Source: Nocardia sp. NBC_00565
GTDB taxonomy: Bacteria > Actinomycetota > Actinomycetes > Mycobacteriales > Mycobacteriaceae
Assembly (NCBI RefSeq): GCF_036345915.1
Contig: NZ_CP107785.1
Span: forward strand, 310,001-374,000
DNA length: 64,000 bases
Direction of reading: 5' to 3'
The notes under the pieces are model-generated. The model did no database searches. It worked only from the letters and a program-made list of their open reading frames with translations, and was not told where the DNA came from. Positions 1 to 8,985 of the stretch are shown here, piece after piece; position 1 is the stretch's first letter, and the number at the start of each line of letters is the position of its first letter. Position numbers and translations under genes: made by a program.

Positions 1-4
1 TGTC

Positions 5-982
5 ATGAATACCATTCAGCGGGCGCTCGCCGTAGGCATCGGCGCCGCCCTGCTCCAGGCACTGATGCTGATCGCGTTCGCCTGGCCCGCGGCCCATATC
101 GCGCCGCGTGATCTGCCCATTGCCGTCAGCGGTCCGCAGGCCGCGATGGTCGCCGACAAACTGGCCGAGCACGATCCGGACGCGTTCGACATCACCAACC
201 CGGCCGACGAAGCGGCGGCCCGCGCCGCGATCGAGAACCGAGACGTCTACGGCGCCATCATCACCGGCGGCGGTGCGCCCCGCGTGCTGATCGCCTCGGG
301 CGCGAGTCCCGTTGTGGCCCAACAACTCACCGCGATCGCCCAGCAGTTGTCCGGTGCACCGGACACGCCGGTCGAGGATGTGGTCGCCGCCGATCCCGAC
401 GATCCGCGCGGTACCGCCTTCGGTGCGATGGTGCTGCCGCTGGTTATGTCCGGTATCGCGGCGGGCGTCGTGCTCAGCCTGCTGATTCCGGCAATCGGCG
501 GCAAGGTGATCGGCCTGTTCACCTTCGGCATCGCGGGCGGTCTGCTGAGCATAGTGATCATTCAGGGCTGGATGTCGGTGGTACCCGGCCCCTATCTGAC
601 CCTGGCGGCGGTCGCGGGTCTGGTGTCGTTCGCGGTCTCCGGTACGGTCGTCGGGCTCGCCGCCGCGATCGGCCGCGCGGGCATCGGCATCGCCGCGCTG
701 ACCATGCTGCTGGTCGGCAACCCGTTCTCGGCCGCCACCTCGGCCCCGGAACTGCTCCCGCAGCCGTGGGGCACCATCGGCCAGTTCCTGCCCCCGGGCG
801 CGGCCGCCTCACTCCTGCGCTCGGTCGCCTTCTTCGACGGCGCCGCCGCCACCAAACCGCTTGTGGTCCTGATCATCTGGGCCCTCGCGGCGCTTGCCCT
901 GCTGGGTATCGGCGCGCTGCGTGGCCGCCGCGTGGAAACCAGCCCCACCCCGGTCCCGGCCGCGGATCCGGTCCCCGCCTGA
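5..982 (+). CDS. ABC-2 permease-like integral membrane protein
   Basis: The 325-residue product has one N-terminal membrane segment (about residues 8-30). A soluble loop follows to about residue 140, then five or six hydrophobic helices from about 145 to 310. This one-plus-several layout, with an extracytoplasmic loop after the first helix, is typical of ABC-2/YhgE-like export permeases. I recognise the fold type but not a named family. The ATG at position 5 lies at the window edge, so a co-transcribed upstream gene cannot be seen. A strong hairpin follows the stop. No ATPase partner is visible. Confidence 0.7.
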   Translation: MNTIQRALAVGIGAALLQALMLIAFAWPAAHIAPRDLPIAVSGPQAAMVADKLAEHDPDAFDITNPADEAAARAAIENRDVYGAIITGGGAPRVLIASGASPVVAQQLTAIAQQLSGAPDTPVEDVVAADPDDPRGTAFGAMVLPLVMSGIAAGVVLSLLIPAIGGKVIGLFTFGIAGGLLSIVIIQGWMSVVPGPYLTLAAVAGLVSFAVSGTVVGLAAAIGRAGIGIAALTMLLVGNPFSAATSAPELLPQPWGTIGQFLPPGAAASLLRSVAFFDGAAATKPLVVLIIWALAALALLGIGALRGRRVETSPTPVPAADPVPA

Positions 983-1001
983 TATTCGGCCCCGAAATCC
1001 A

Positions 1002-1048
1002 CTGCAGACCACCATCACCCGGCAATCCGGGCGGATGGTGGCCTGCAG
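1002..1048. terminator. Strong hairpin between convergent genes
   Basis: CTGCAG (1002-1007) and CCACCATC (1009-1016) pair with GATGGTGG (1034-1041) and CTGCAG (1043-1048). An inner CCCGG/CCGGG stem lies at 1018-1022 and 1027-1031. It sits between the stop codons of two convergent genes and lacks a long T-run, so it is probably a bidirectional transcription barrier. Confidence 0.65.
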
Positions 1049-1093
1049 GACGCCAGCCCCGGTTTCCCGAGTGATGGTGGCCGGTACCGGTTT

Positions 1094-2083
1094 TCAGCTG
1101 ATGGTGAACGAGAAGGCCGGGGTGGTGTCCTCGCCCTTCTTGGCGTCGTAGCTCACCACATACGTGCCGGTGGCCGGTGACGGAACCACGAAGACGACGT
1201 AATTCTTTGCGTTGTCGATGGTTTCGTTCGTATTCAGCAACTCGTTGATCGGTCCGCGAATATCGGCGGGCAGCGACTGACCGTCCGGCGTTTTCACGGT
1301 GAAGTAGTCGTAGAACACATTCAGCCCGCCCGCGGAGATCCCGGGCCCACCAATGATCTTGATGTGCAATGAGAGATCCATCTTGCCGCGTTCGTCCGAG
1401 GTGTAGCTCGGTGCGATTGTGCCGCCGGTGATTTCGATCGTGGTCTGATCCTGCACCAGTTTGCCGGTGACATTCAGTGTCTTGGGTGCGACACCCTCGA
1501 CCTGAGCCGAGGCCTGCAGCGGAATCTTGGTCTGATTGTCCGAGGCCTGCCCGTAGATCACCGTCATGGTGTCGAGCAGGTGCTCGGCATCATGCAGTGT
1601 CTTGACCGATGTGGTGACTTTGCCGGTGGCCGAACCCTTTCCGGGCACGGCCGGGGAGTCGAAGCTCGCTCCGCCGTCGACTTCCTTGTCGACCTGCAGG
1701 TAGGTGTTATTGCTGATGGTCTTGTTGTCGGGGGTGGTGTTCTTGTAGGTGATGTCGATCAGCACCTTGGCCCCGCCGAATTCGTCGGGCACCACGGTCG
1801 CCTTGTCCACCGTGATATCGAAGCCCTCGTACCAGCCGGTTTTGCCGATGGTCCGAACGGTCGACTGGCCGTTGTTCGCCCCCGGCTGCCCTTGGCCGAC
1901 CGTGCGCTGCGCGGAAGCGGGAGCCGAACTCGTCGGTCCCGCCTTGGTGTCCTTGTCATTGCACGCCGTCATGAACAAGGCGGACGTGCCGATGAGCACG
2001 GCCGCACCAACGGTGCTGAATTTCCGGCCGCTACCCGCAGGAAAAATGGATGATCGCACGCTGCCTCCCAGAAGATTTGCCAT
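1094..2083 (-). CDS. Secreted lipoprotein of unknown function
   Basis: The 329-residue protein begins with a basic region and a hydrophobic segment ending in a lipobox (L-F-M-T-A-C, Cys41), so it should be lipid-anchored outside the membrane. A Ser/Ala/Thr-rich linker (about 45-75) follows. The rest is predicted beta-rich and resembles the immunoglobulin-like DUF4352-type folds seen in actinobacterial lipoproteins. That resemblance is by general pattern only. It is convergent with the upstream permease gene and precedes zur in the same direction, separated by about 90 bp. No enzymatic motif is visible. Confidence 0.75.
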   Translation of the reverse strand: MANLLGGSVRSSIFPAGSGRKFSTVGAAVLIGTSALFMTACNDKDTKAGPTSSAPASAQRTVGQGQPGANNGQSTVRTIGKTGWYEGFDITVDKATVVPDEFGGAKVLIDITYKNTTPDNKTISNNTYLQVDKEVDGGASFDSPAVPGKGSATGKVTTSVKTLHDAEHLLDTMTVIYGQASDNQTKIPLQASAQVEGVAPKTLNVTGKLVQDQTTIEITGGTIAPSYTSDERGKMDLSLHIKIIGGPGISAGGLNVFYDYFTVKTPDGQSLPADIRGPINELLNTNETIDNAKNYVVFVVPSPATGTYVVSYDAKKGEDTTPAFSFTIS

Positions 2084-2173
2084 CTCAGTGCGCGACGCCC
2101 GGAAGCCCCGGACGCTATCTGATTCGCAGTGAAATCTTCGCCGAAGGCAACGCCGTTAACCGTGTGATCGGAA

Positions 2174-2614
2174 TCACAATTTAGGGCGGTCCGCTTTCGC
2201 GCACTCGCAGCAGGTGCCAAAGATCTCCATGGTGTGGCTGACCTCGGTGAATCCGTGCTCGCCCGCGATGGATTCGGCCCATGCCTCCACCGTCGGACCC
2301 TCGACCTCGACGGTGCGTCCGCAGTGTCGGCACACCAGATGGTGATGATGTCCGGTGGAGCACTGTCGATACACCGATTCTCCGGTGTCGGTGCGTAATA
2401 CATCGACGAGTCCGGCGTCGGCCAGCGACTGCAGGGTGCGGTAGACCGTGGTCAGCCCGATGCCCTCGCCGCGGCGGCGCAATTCGTCGTGCAACTCCTG
2501 TGCGGAGCGGAACTCCTCGATATCGCCGAGCAGCGCCGCGATCGCACTGCGCTGGCGGGTACTGCGGACACCGACCGGCTTCTGCGGAAAGACCGTCTTA
2601 TCTGGCACGTTCAC
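2174..2614 (-). CDS. zur: Zinc uptake regulator Zur (Fur family)
   Basis: This 146-residue Fur-family protein has an N-terminal winged helix (about 1-85, with the R-S-T-R-Q-R-S-A-I start typical of actinobacterial FurB/Zur). A metal-binding dimerisation half follows, with an HHHH run near residue 95 and two CxxC pairs (C-R-H-C and C-C-E-C) for structural zinc. It overlaps the 3' end of smtB by 4 bp. The smtB-zur order divergent from glyS is that of the mycobacterial Rv2358-Rv2359 locus. Zur represses zinc-uptake and alternative ribosomal-protein genes when zinc is bound. Confidence 0.93.
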   Translation of the reverse strand: MNVPDKTVFPQKPVGVRSTRQRSAIAALLGDIEEFRSAQELHDELRRRGEGIGLTTVYRTLQSLADAGLVDVLRTDTGESVYRQCSTGHHHHLVCRHCGRTVEVEGPTVEAWAESIAGEHGFTEVSHTMEIFGTCCECAKADRPKL

Positions 2615-2961
2615 CCTTCCTCGGCATGCGCCACGGCGTCGACGACGATATGCGCCAGGTGGTCGTCGACGAGTTCGTACAGCACTTCGCGGCCGGAGCG
2701 CTCCCCGTGTACCACCCCCGCGGACTTCAGGATCCGCAGATGCTGGCTGACCAGCGGTTGGGTGACACCGAGTACATCGACCAGTTCGTGCACACAGCGC
2801 GGCGACTCGCGCAGCTGTAGCACAATGGCGATGCGGACCGGCGCCGCGAGGGCGCGTAGCAGCTCGCCCGCGTCCTCCAGGACGGTCCGCGAGGGCACCG
2901 GCACCGGGGCGGGTGACCGGTACGGGTTGTGCGGATGGGCGGTAGCGGCCTCGGCGGTCAT
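2611..2961 (-). CDS. smtB: SmtB-like ArsR-family metalloregulator
   Basis: The 116-residue protein is a compact winged helix of the ArsR/SmtB type. It contains the recognition-helix pattern VTQPLVSQHLRILKSAG (about residues 66-82) and an acidic/His-rich C-terminal helix (D-D-H-x-x-H-I-x-x-D-A) that matches the alpha-5 metal site of SmtB/CzrA proteins. It is upstream of and overlaps zur, so the two should be cotranscribed. In mycobacteria SmtB represses this operon when zinc is low and releases it when zinc binds. A matching operator-like inverted repeat lies at 2995-3020. Confidence 0.9.
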   Translation of the reverse strand: MTAEAATAHPHNPYRSPAPVPVPSRTVLEDAGELLRALAAPVRIAIVLQLRESPRCVHELVDVLGVTQPLVSQHLRILKSAGVVHGERSGREVLYELVDDHLAHIVVDAVAHAEEG

Positions 2962-2994
2962 CGAACCAACTCCTTAATGGAAAGCGATCCCATT

Positions 2995-3020
2995 TTGATA
3001 TGCACAGTTGCGCATGTCAA
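2995..3020. promoter_or_regulatory. Candidate SmtB operator
   Basis: This is an imperfect 26-bp inverted repeat, with arms TTGATATGC and GCATGTCAA around the centre. It lies 34 bp upstream of the smtB start. The TGA...ATGC...GCAT...TCA pattern matches known ArsR/SmtB operators. By position it would autoregulate smtB-zur. Confidence 0.5.
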
Positions 3021-3194
3021 ATGAGCCGCGCCGACCGGCGCGAGATTCGAGTGAGTGCGTCGGACATCGGCGATGCCTAGGCCTGTGCGGTGCAAAACCG
3101 ATTGGCCGGTGCCGATAGGCTGAAGCGCATCTGAACTCGAGTCGATTGACTCGAGGCAATCGAATCCGACTCGCAGTGGATGGAGAATTCTCGC

Positions 3195-4586
3195 GTGGCA
3201 CCCAAGTCGAAGGTGGACACCGTTGCCAACCTCGCCAAGCGCCGGGGTCTGGTGTACCCGTGCGGTGAGATCTACGGAGGCACCAAATCGGCGTGGGATT
3301 ACGGTCCGCTCGGTGTCGAGCTCAAAGAGAACATCAAGAAGCAGTGGTGGCGTTCGATGGTCACCAGTCGCGAGGATGTCGTCGGCCTCGACTCGTCGGT
3401 GATCCTGCCGCGCCAGGTGTGGGTCGCCTCGGGCCACGTCGGCGTATTCAACGATCCGCTGGTCGAATGCCTGAACTGTCACCACCGGCACCGGCAGGAC
3501 CACCTGCAGGAGGCCTACGCGATCAAGCACAAGATCGCCGATCCGGACACCGTCTCGATGGAGCTGGTGGTGTGTCCGGACTGCGGCACAGTCGGCCATT
3601 GGACCGAACCGCGCGACTTCAACATGATGCTCAAGACCTACCTCGGCCCGATCGAGTCCGAGGAGGGTCTGCACTATCTCCGCCCGGAGACCGCGCAGGG
3701 CATCTTCATCAACTTCGCCAATGTGATGACCACCGCGCGCAAGAAGCCGCCGTTCGGCATCGCGCAGATCGGCAAGAGCTTCCGCAACGAGATCACCCCG
3801 GGCAACTTCATCTTCCGCACGCGCGAGTTCGAGCAGATGGAGATGGAGTACTTCGTCAAGCCGGGTGAGGACGCGGAGTGGCACAAGTATTGGATCGAGA
3901 ACCGGTTCTCCTGGTACACCGACCTCGGCATCGATCCGGAGAACCTGCGGCTCTACGAACATCCGAAGGACAAGCTGTCGCACTACTCGGCCGGCACCAC
4001 CGATATCGAGTACCGCTTCGGTTTCCAGGGCAACGAGTGGGGTGAGCTGGAGGGCGTCGCCAACCGCACCGACTTCGATCTGAAGACCCATTCGGAGCAC
4101 TCGGGCACCGACCTGAGCTACTTCGACCAGACCACCAACGAGCGCTACACCCCCTACGTCATCGAGCCCGCGGCCGGTCTGACCCGCTCGTTGATGGCGT
4201 TCCTGGTCGACGCGTACACCGTCGGCCAGGCGCCCAATGCCAAGGGTGTGCTGGAGGAGCGGATCAGCCTGCGCCTGGACCGCAGGCTCGCACCGGTCAA
4301 GGCGGCGGTACTGCCGTTGTCGCGCAACGCCGACCTGACGCCGAAGGCGAAAGATCTTGCCGCGCAACTGCGCAAGAACTGGAATGTCGAATTCGACGAC
4401 GCGGGCGCCATCGGCCGCCGCTACCGTCGTCAGGACGAGATCGGCACGCCGTTCTGCATCACCGTCGACTTCGACACCCTGGAGGACCAGGCGGTCACCG
4501 TCCGCGAGCGCGATTCCATGGCGCAGGAGCGCATCGCGCTGGACAAGGTCGAGGGCTACCTCGCGCAACACCTCATCGGCGCCTGA
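3195..4586 (+). CDS. glyS: Glycyl-tRNA synthetase, alpha2 type
   Basis: This class II synthetase attaches glycine to tRNA-Gly. Visible family signatures are the N-terminal stretch with [17 protein letters not shown], the motif 2 region with [20 protein letters not shown], and the motif 3 end with GLTRSLMAF. The C-terminal anticodon-binding domain ends near residue 463. An in-frame ATG exists at 3180. I prefer the GTG at 3195 because GGAG (3182-3185) sits nine bases before it and mycobacterial homologues start nearby. Length is normal for the bacterial homodimeric enzyme. A terminator follows the stop. Confidence 0.97.
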   Translation: MAPKSKVDTVANLAKRRGLVYPCGEIYGGTKSAWDYGPLGVELKENIKKQWWRSMVTSREDVVGLDSSVILPRQVWVASGHVGVFNDPLVECLNCHHRHRQDHLQEAYAIKHKIADPDTVSMELVVCPDCGTVGHWTEPRDFNMMLKTYLGPIESEEGLHYLRPETAQGIFINFANVMTTARKKPPFGIAQIGKSFRNEITPGNFIFRTREFEQMEMEYFVKPGEDAEWHKYWIENRFSWYTDLGIDPENLRLYEHPKDKLSHYSAGTTDIEYRFGFQGNEWGELEGVANRTDFDLKTHSEHSGTDLSYFDQTTNERYTPYVIEPAAGLTRSLMAFLVDAYTVGQAPNAKGVLEERISLRLDRRLAPVKAAVLPLSRNADLTPKAKDLAAQLRKNWNVEFDDAGAIGRRYRRQDEIGTPFCITVDFDTLEDQAVTVRERDSMAQERIALDKVEGYLAQHLIGA

Positions 4587-4600
4587 TCAGATGACGATTG

Positions 4601-4630
4601 ACGCCCGGCTGCGCAGCGGCCGGGCGTTTT
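4601..4630 (+). terminator. Rho-independent terminator after glyS
   Basis: A perfect 9-bp GC-rich stem (ACGCCCGGC 4601-4609 with GCCGGGCGT 4619-4627) has a 9-nt loop and is followed by TTT. It begins 15 bp after the glyS stop and also faces the end of the convergent DUF1707 gene. Confidence 0.85.
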
Positions 4631-4661
4631 CGCGGGTCAGTGCGCCGCGGGTAGGACGGTT

Positions 4662-5063
4662 TCAGCTGCCGCGAGGTTTCCGCTGGTTCGACTGGACGAT
4701 CATGCCGATCGCGGACGGGATCAGCAGCGCGCAACCCCACGGCACAGCCACCCAGAACGGCCAGAAGTAGCCGGCACCGGTCGCCACCCAGATCGTGATG
4801 CACAGCGCGTTCACCGCGGCCCACGGAATCCACATGATGATGACCCACGGCGGCACCCGCTGGGCCGCCGTGGCCGGTTTGCGCGCGACGGGCAGATCCG
4901 ACAGCAGCGGGCTCAGCTCGCCGTAGGTCTTTGCGGCGTAAACCTGTTTGAGTCGATCGTCGTATTCGTGCAGCGACAACCGGCCGTCGTTCATCGCCAC
5001 CCGCAATTGCTCGGCGATCTTCTCGCGGTCTGCGTCCGAGGCCCGCAGCTTCTCCTGACCCAC
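4662..5063 (-). CDS. DUF1707 domain membrane protein
   Basis: The 133-residue protein begins with a DUF1707 (SHOCT-like) domain. The LRASDADREKIAEQLR start and the LSLHEYDDRLKQVYAAKTYGEL core are typical of it. A short linker and two hydrophobic helices (about 75-120) follow, forming a 2TM hairpin. Such small actinobacterial proteins are widespread and uncharacterised. The N-terminal domain is thought to mediate oligomerisation or membrane-associated interactions. It ends convergently with glyS. Confidence 0.85.
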   Translation of the reverse strand: MGQEKLRASDADREKIAEQLRVAMNDGRLSLHEYDDRLKQVYAAKTYGELSPLLSDLPVARKPATAAQRVPPWVIIMWIPWAAVNALCITIWVATGAGYFWPFWVAVPWGCALLIPSAIGMIVQSNQRKPRGS

Positions 5064-5090
5064 GGGTGCCAGCTTAGGGCCTGGATGCGT

Positions 5091-5822
5091 TCAGTGGCAG
5101 TGTGTTTCGGGGCTGTCGTAACGATCGTGGTGTACTGCCTCGCCGACATGCTTCTGCCTGCCCAATGGGGTGAGGTCGAGGAAGTTGTGGGTGCCGATAT
5201 GGATATCGCCGCCTCGGGCATAGGACGAATAGGTGTGGAAGACCGCACCGTCGTCGTCCCGCCAGAACACGCTGGTGCCGGGCTGCTCGCCGTCGATGAA
5301 CCAGGTCTCGCCTGCGGCTTCGAGTTCCGCCTTGGTCCGGTAGTTGTATTCGACGGGCGCGATGGATTCGTCCTGGGTGACGTGGAAGTCGTAATTGAAG
5401 TCGCCGCCGAACGAGGAGTACATCGGGAACGTCCATTCCATGCGTTCCCGGTAGCGGTTCAGCGTCTCCCACGGGCCGCGGGAGATCACCGCGAAGCTGG
5501 TGCTCTGGGCGTGCAGATGGGCGAGATGTCCGACATTGTCGAGAAACATCGCGCAGCTCGGACAGCCCGCGTCCAGATCCCAGCGCCACATCATGTGATA
5601 GACGATCAGTTGGCGGCGCTTCTCGAACAGGTCGGTCAACTCGACCTTGCCCGACGGCCCCTCGAATACATACTTCTTGTCGATCGCCACCATCGGCAGT
5701 GCGCGGCGCTTTTCGGCCAGCGCGTCCATGCGATGGGTGAATTCCTTCTCTTCGGCAAGCAGCCCCTTTCGGGCACTCAACCATTCCGCGCGGGAAACCA
5801 CGGCCGGACGATTCATGATCAT
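5091..5822 (-). CDS. DUF899 thioredoxin-fold family protein
   Basis: This 243-residue protein matches the DUF899 family from end to end. Signatures are the S-R-A-E-W-L-x-A-R start, the YHMMWRWDLDAGCPSCAMFLDN motif region (with a CPSC pair where thioredoxins carry their redox site), and the S-R-G-P segment. The CPSC pair suggests thiol chemistry, but no substrate is known for the family. A possible 46-codon gene begins 28 bp away on the other strand. Confidence 0.88.
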   Translation of the reverse strand: MIMNRPAVVSRAEWLSARKGLLAEEKEFTHRMDALAEKRRALPMVAIDKKYVFEGPSGKVELTDLFEKRRQLIVYHMMWRWDLDAGCPSCAMFLDNVGHLAHLHAQSTSFAVISRGPWETLNRYRERMEWTFPMYSSFGGDFNYDFHVTQDESIAPVEYNYRTKAELEAAGETWFIDGEQPGTSVFWRDDDGAVFHTYSSYARGGDIHIGTHNFLDLTPLGRQKHVGEAVHHDRYDSPETHCH

Positions 5823-5849
5823 CTCCTAGCTTCGGTGAGACCGGTCCAC

Positions 5850-5990
5850 ATGGGTAGACCCGAGAGCCGAGCGAAAATCGTCGGTCCGACGCAGAGAATT
5901 TGTGATCGTACGGCGGCCTTCGCCGCGCTGAGCCCGCAGGAGCAGGCACGCATGCTCGAAGAACGGCGACGAATGATGCCCCCGTCCTAG
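5850..5990 (+). CDS. Possible small ORF, 46 codons
   Basis: An ATG at 5850 preceded by GGTGAG (spacing 9) opens 46 codons ending in a charged helical tail with LSPQEQARMLEERRR. It fills the space between the DUF899 and oxidoreductase genes. The tail looks like a genuine amphipathic helix, but I recognise no family. It could equally be the surviving 3' end of a lost gene. Confidence 0.35.
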   Translation: MGRPESRAKIVGPTQRICDRTAAFAALSPQEQARMLEERRRMMPPS

Positions 5991-6076
5991 CCGTGCTCTG
6001 CGGATGGAAATTTCCGGTGGGGCTAATCCGTTGACGGTCGATATGCCGCATGACACCGAGTAGGCAGGAGCCGGAT

Positions 6077-6997
6077 ATGGCGAGAGCGGTCAGGTTCGAT
6101 CGTTATGGCGGAATCGAAGAACTGAAGGTTGTCGAAGTGCCGACGCCCACGGCGGGGCCTGGTCAGGTCGTCGTCGAGGTCGTCGCGGCGGGGATCAATC
6201 CGGGGGAGGCGAAAATCCGAACGGGCGCGTTGCACGAGCGTTGGCCCGCGACATTTCCATCGGGGCAGGGTACCGATTTCTCGGGGCGCATCGCTGAAGT
6301 CGGGTCCGGTGTCGGTGGGATTCGGGTCGGCGACGAGGTGCTCGGTTTCACCGATGATCGAGCCGGCCACGCCACCCACGTGGTGGTGCCCGCCGAGCAG
6401 GTGACGGCCAAGCCCGCGGGCCTGGACTGGGATGTTGCCGGCGCGCTGTATGTCGCTGGCACAACGGCTTTCGCCGCGGTGCGAGCGGTGGACGCGCAGC
6501 AGGCTGATACGGTCGCGGTCTCGGGCGCGGCGGGCGGTGTCGGCTCGATCGTCGTACAGCTGTTACGGGCCAGGGGCGTAACGGTTCTCGGCATCGCGAG
6601 CGAGGCCAATCACGACTGGCTGCGCAAGATCGGGGTGATACCTGTCGCCTATGGCGAGGGACTGGCCGATCGGATTCGCGCGGTCGCTCCCGATGGCGTG
6701 GATGCGTTCATCGATACCTTCGGCGCCGACTATGTCGAGCTCGCAATCGAACTCGGCATTGCGGTCGAGCGCATCGACACCATCATCAACTGGGAGGCCG
6801 CGGCGAAATACGGTGTGAAGACCGAGGGCAATGCCGCCGCGGGCACCATCGATGTGCTTGCTGAGCTCGCTGAGCTCGCCGCCGCGGGCACGGTACAGGT
6901 GCCCATTGCCGCCGTCTACCCGCTCGACAAGGTCCAGGAGGCCTATCGCGAGCTGGAACAGCAGCACACGCGCGGCAAGATTGTTCTGCATCCCTAG
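6077..6997 (+). CDS. NADP-dependent zinc-independent alcohol dehydrogenase/quinone oxidoreductase
   Basis: This medium-chain dehydrogenase (306 residues from 6077) lacks the catalytic zinc ligands and so belongs with the quinone oxidoreductase subgroup. A GroES-like N-terminal domain (MARAVRFDRYGG start) is followed by a Rossmann domain whose nucleotide loop is SGAAGGVG near residue 155. The ATG at 6077 is preferred over 6050 because AGGAG (6066-6070) lies six bases before it. Its stop overlaps the convergent tenA stop by 4 bp. The substrate is unknown; the likely chemistry is NADPH-dependent reduction of quinones or enones. Confidence 0.88.
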   Translation: MARAVRFDRYGGIEELKVVEVPTPTAGPGQVVVEVVAAGINPGEAKIRTGALHERWPATFPSGQGTDFSGRIAEVGSGVGGIRVGDEVLGFTDDRAGHATHVVVPAEQVTAKPAGLDWDVAGALYVAGTTAFAAVRAVDAQQADTVAVSGAAGGVGSIVVQLLRARGVTVLGIASEANHDWLRKIGVIPVAYGEGLADRIRAVAPDGVDAFIDTFGADYVELAIELGIAVERIDTIINWEAAAKYGVKTEGNAAAGTIDVLAELAELAAAGTVQVPIAAVYPLDKVQEAYRELEQQHTRGKIVLHP

Positions 6998-7620
6998 AGC
7001 GGCACGTCCCAGAAGTCGTATTCGTGCCGCATGCCCTGCAGGAAAAGCTGTTCCGCGCGTGCCGGATCGCCGCCGGCTTCGTCGAGCATCTGTCCGTAGC
7101 GACGGGTGAGCGCGGCGAAACCGGGGTCGGCGTAGGTGTCGACCCAGCGCCGGTAGCGCGGTTCGGCGGGCGGGTTCTCGGCGAGGATCGTGCCGAGGGT
7201 CGAATAGCCCCACATGCACGGGTACAGCGCGGCGAGGCCGTCGGCATAGGAGGCGGCCGACTCCAGTAGGAACGCGGTGTAGGCCGCGCACGGTGCTCCC
7301 TTCGTCGCGCCATCGAGGTCAGCGCCGAATTCGGCGGCCAGCGACCGGTGCAGCGACAGTTCCTCGTGATAGGTGGCGTGCGCGAGATCCACCAGATCGC
7401 CGAGGTGCGCCGCGGGCGCCTGCCAGGCCAGCCGGGCGAAAACCCGGACGTAGTCCAGTAGGAACAGATAGTCCTGTTCCAGCCAGGACCGGAAGACCGG
7501 TTCGGGTAGATCGCCGGTGGCGATGCCCGCCACCGTTGGATGGCTCAGCTGGCTTTCCACTAGTGGAAAACCTAGTTCCGCCAGATGTGTCGTAAGCGTG
7601 ATGTGTGCTGCGGGATCCAT
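6994..7620 (-). CDS. tenA: TenA-family aminopyrimidine aminohydrolase (thiaminase II)
   Basis: The 208-residue all-helical protein carries TenA hallmarks: the HPTVAGIATGDL start region, H-A-T-Y-H-E-E-L-S-L-H, the nucleophilic cysteine in PCMWGY (Cys135), and the C-terminal E-Y-D-F-W glutamate motif. TenA enzymes hydrolyse thiamin-breakdown aminopyrimidines and return HMP to thiamin synthesis. Presence of the Cys places it in the TenA_C group. No thiamin genes lie nearby, and no TPP riboswitch was seen. The gene stands alone, divergent from the acyltransferase gene. Confidence 0.9.
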   Translation of the reverse strand: MDPAAHITLTTHLAELGFPLVESQLSHPTVAGIATGDLPEPVFRSWLEQDYLFLLDYVRVFARLAWQAPAAHLGDLVDLAHATYHEELSLHRSLAAEFGADLDGATKGAPCAAYTAFLLESAASYADGLAALYPCMWGYSTLGTILAENPPAEPRYRRWVDTYADPGFAALTRRYGQMLDEAGGDPARAEQLFLQGMRHEYDFWDVPL

Positions 7621-7715
7621 GTGGGCAGTCTCTCTCAGTCGAAGTCGCTCCTGGTTTGCGCCCGGTTTGTCGGTGCCGCACGCTGAGCGATGTGTTGTGG
7701 GATGAGGAGGATTTG

Positions 7716-8963
7716 GTGCGGGTGTTGGGTGCCTCGGAACAACGTTTCGTGCGCGCGGGGACCTACACGGGACGGTCGGTCACAGTCGTCGGTGGTCTCG
7801 ATACGACAGCGTTGGGGGCGGCCTTCTCCGCGCTGCAGCAGGCCTATCCCGTGGTGACCTGCCGGATCGCGGAGGATGCGACGGGCCGTGGTTACCTCCT
7901 ACGGCCGGGCGAACATTCGTTGGCCGGTATGACCGCGAGTCCGGGTGATCCCGATATCGTCCGGATCCCCGCCGAACCGATCGATCCCGCGAAGCAGCTG
8001 GCCTACCTCGATGTCGTGCTCTCCGATCGAGGGCGCTCGCGCGTCACGCTGTTCGCCCATCACAGCATCGCCGACGCTGGTCACTGCGTCGAATTGCTCT
8101 CCCGACTATGGGATTTCTATACCGACTACGTCGAATCCGGTACGACAACCGTTGTGCCGCACGACTATCCGCAGTCGCTGGAATGGCATGCGGCGGCGCG
8201 CGGGATCGCCCGCAGTTCGATCTCCGGCTTCGAGGACGTGACCAGGCCGCTGCCGTCCGAAGTCGCCGTCATTCCGCCCGAACCCGCGATCTCCGCACCC
8301 GCGACACTGGTCCGGCCGCGGCGAATCATGTTGGACGAGGCCGCGACCGGCCGCATCATCGGCCTCGGGCGGTATCCGGATGTGACGGTCAACGGTCTGG
8401 TCACCGCCGCCCTGCTGCGCGCGTTCGCCTCGGAGAAGTCCGGTGATCCGGTGCCGCTCGGATGCCTGTATCCGGTCGATCTGCGCACGCGCCTGGAGCC
8501 GCCGGTGCCACGCGCCGAGGGCACGAATATGGCGGGGCTGGCCTCCTTCGCGGCCGAGGTCGACCGCTGCGCCGACATTCTGGAACTGGCCCAGCGCATT
8601 TCGTCCCGACTCCGACACGACCTCGCCGAGGGCATCGTCGCGCAGTCGGTGCTGCACTTCCCGGACTACTTCGGCGCCACCAGGATCCACTCGCTGACCG
8701 GGCACGTCGCGGTCACGAACACCGGTGCCGTGCCCGCCTTCCGCCTCCCGGCGACCATCGCGCTGACCGATTACGAGATCGTCTATCTCTCCGCCCACCC
8801 GCGTCCCTCCGCGGGTGCCTCGGCGGCGGTCACCTTCCTCGTCTACACCTTCGAAGGCCGTCTCACCGTCGGCATACTCGGTGGCGGGGCTGGAGTCGAC
8901 CGGCTCGCGACCGCGGTGCGCGACGAGTTGACGGCCCTCGCGGAGGAGGCCGTCAACTCTTGA
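7716..8963 (+). CDS. PapA5-like condensation-fold acyltransferase
   Basis: This protein of about 415 residues belongs to the phthiocerol dimycocerosyl transferase/PapA family, a condensation-domain fold. The start ...LGASEQRFVRA and the catalytic HHSIADAG (His115, His116, Asp120) are visible. The C-terminal half carries the G-H-V-A-V-T-N-T-G latch-like segment. The reading frame stays open to 7605, but AGGAGG (7706-7711) five bases before the GTG at 7716 sets the start. PapA5 relatives move acyl chains from carrier proteins to alcohols. No PKS is adjacent, so donor and acceptor are unknown. Confidence 0.82.
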   Translation: MRVLGASEQRFVRAGTYTGRSVTVVGGLDTTALGAAFSALQQAYPVVTCRIAEDATGRGYLLRPGEHSLAGMTASPGDPDIVRIPAEPIDPAKQLAYLDVVLSDRGRSRVTLFAHHSIADAGHCVELLSRLWDFYTDYVESGTTTVVPHDYPQSLEWHAAARGIARSSISGFEDVTRPLPSEVAVIPPEPAISAPATLVRPRRIMLDEAATGRIIGLGRYPDVTVNGLVTAALLRAFASEKSGDPVPLGCLYPVDLRTRLEPPVPRAEGTNMAGLASFAAEVDRCADILELAQRISSRLRHDLAEGIVAQSVLHFPDYFGATRIHSLTGHVAVTNTGAVPAFRLPATIALTDYEIVYLSAHPRPSAGASAAVTFLVYTFEGRLTVGILGGGAGVDRLATAVRDELTALAEEAVNS

Positions 8964-8985
8964 GGACGCACCGGTTTTCGCGCCG

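Noticed and set aside
3060..3194. A T-box or riboswitch leader for glyS
   Set aside because: No T-box sequence or specifier-type stem could be found in the short leader. Actinobacterial glyS genes usually lack it.
2958..4571. A 537-codon open frame antisense to glyS
   Set aside because: It lies entirely opposite glyS, whose protein is unmistakable. Long antisense frames are common in GC-rich DNA.
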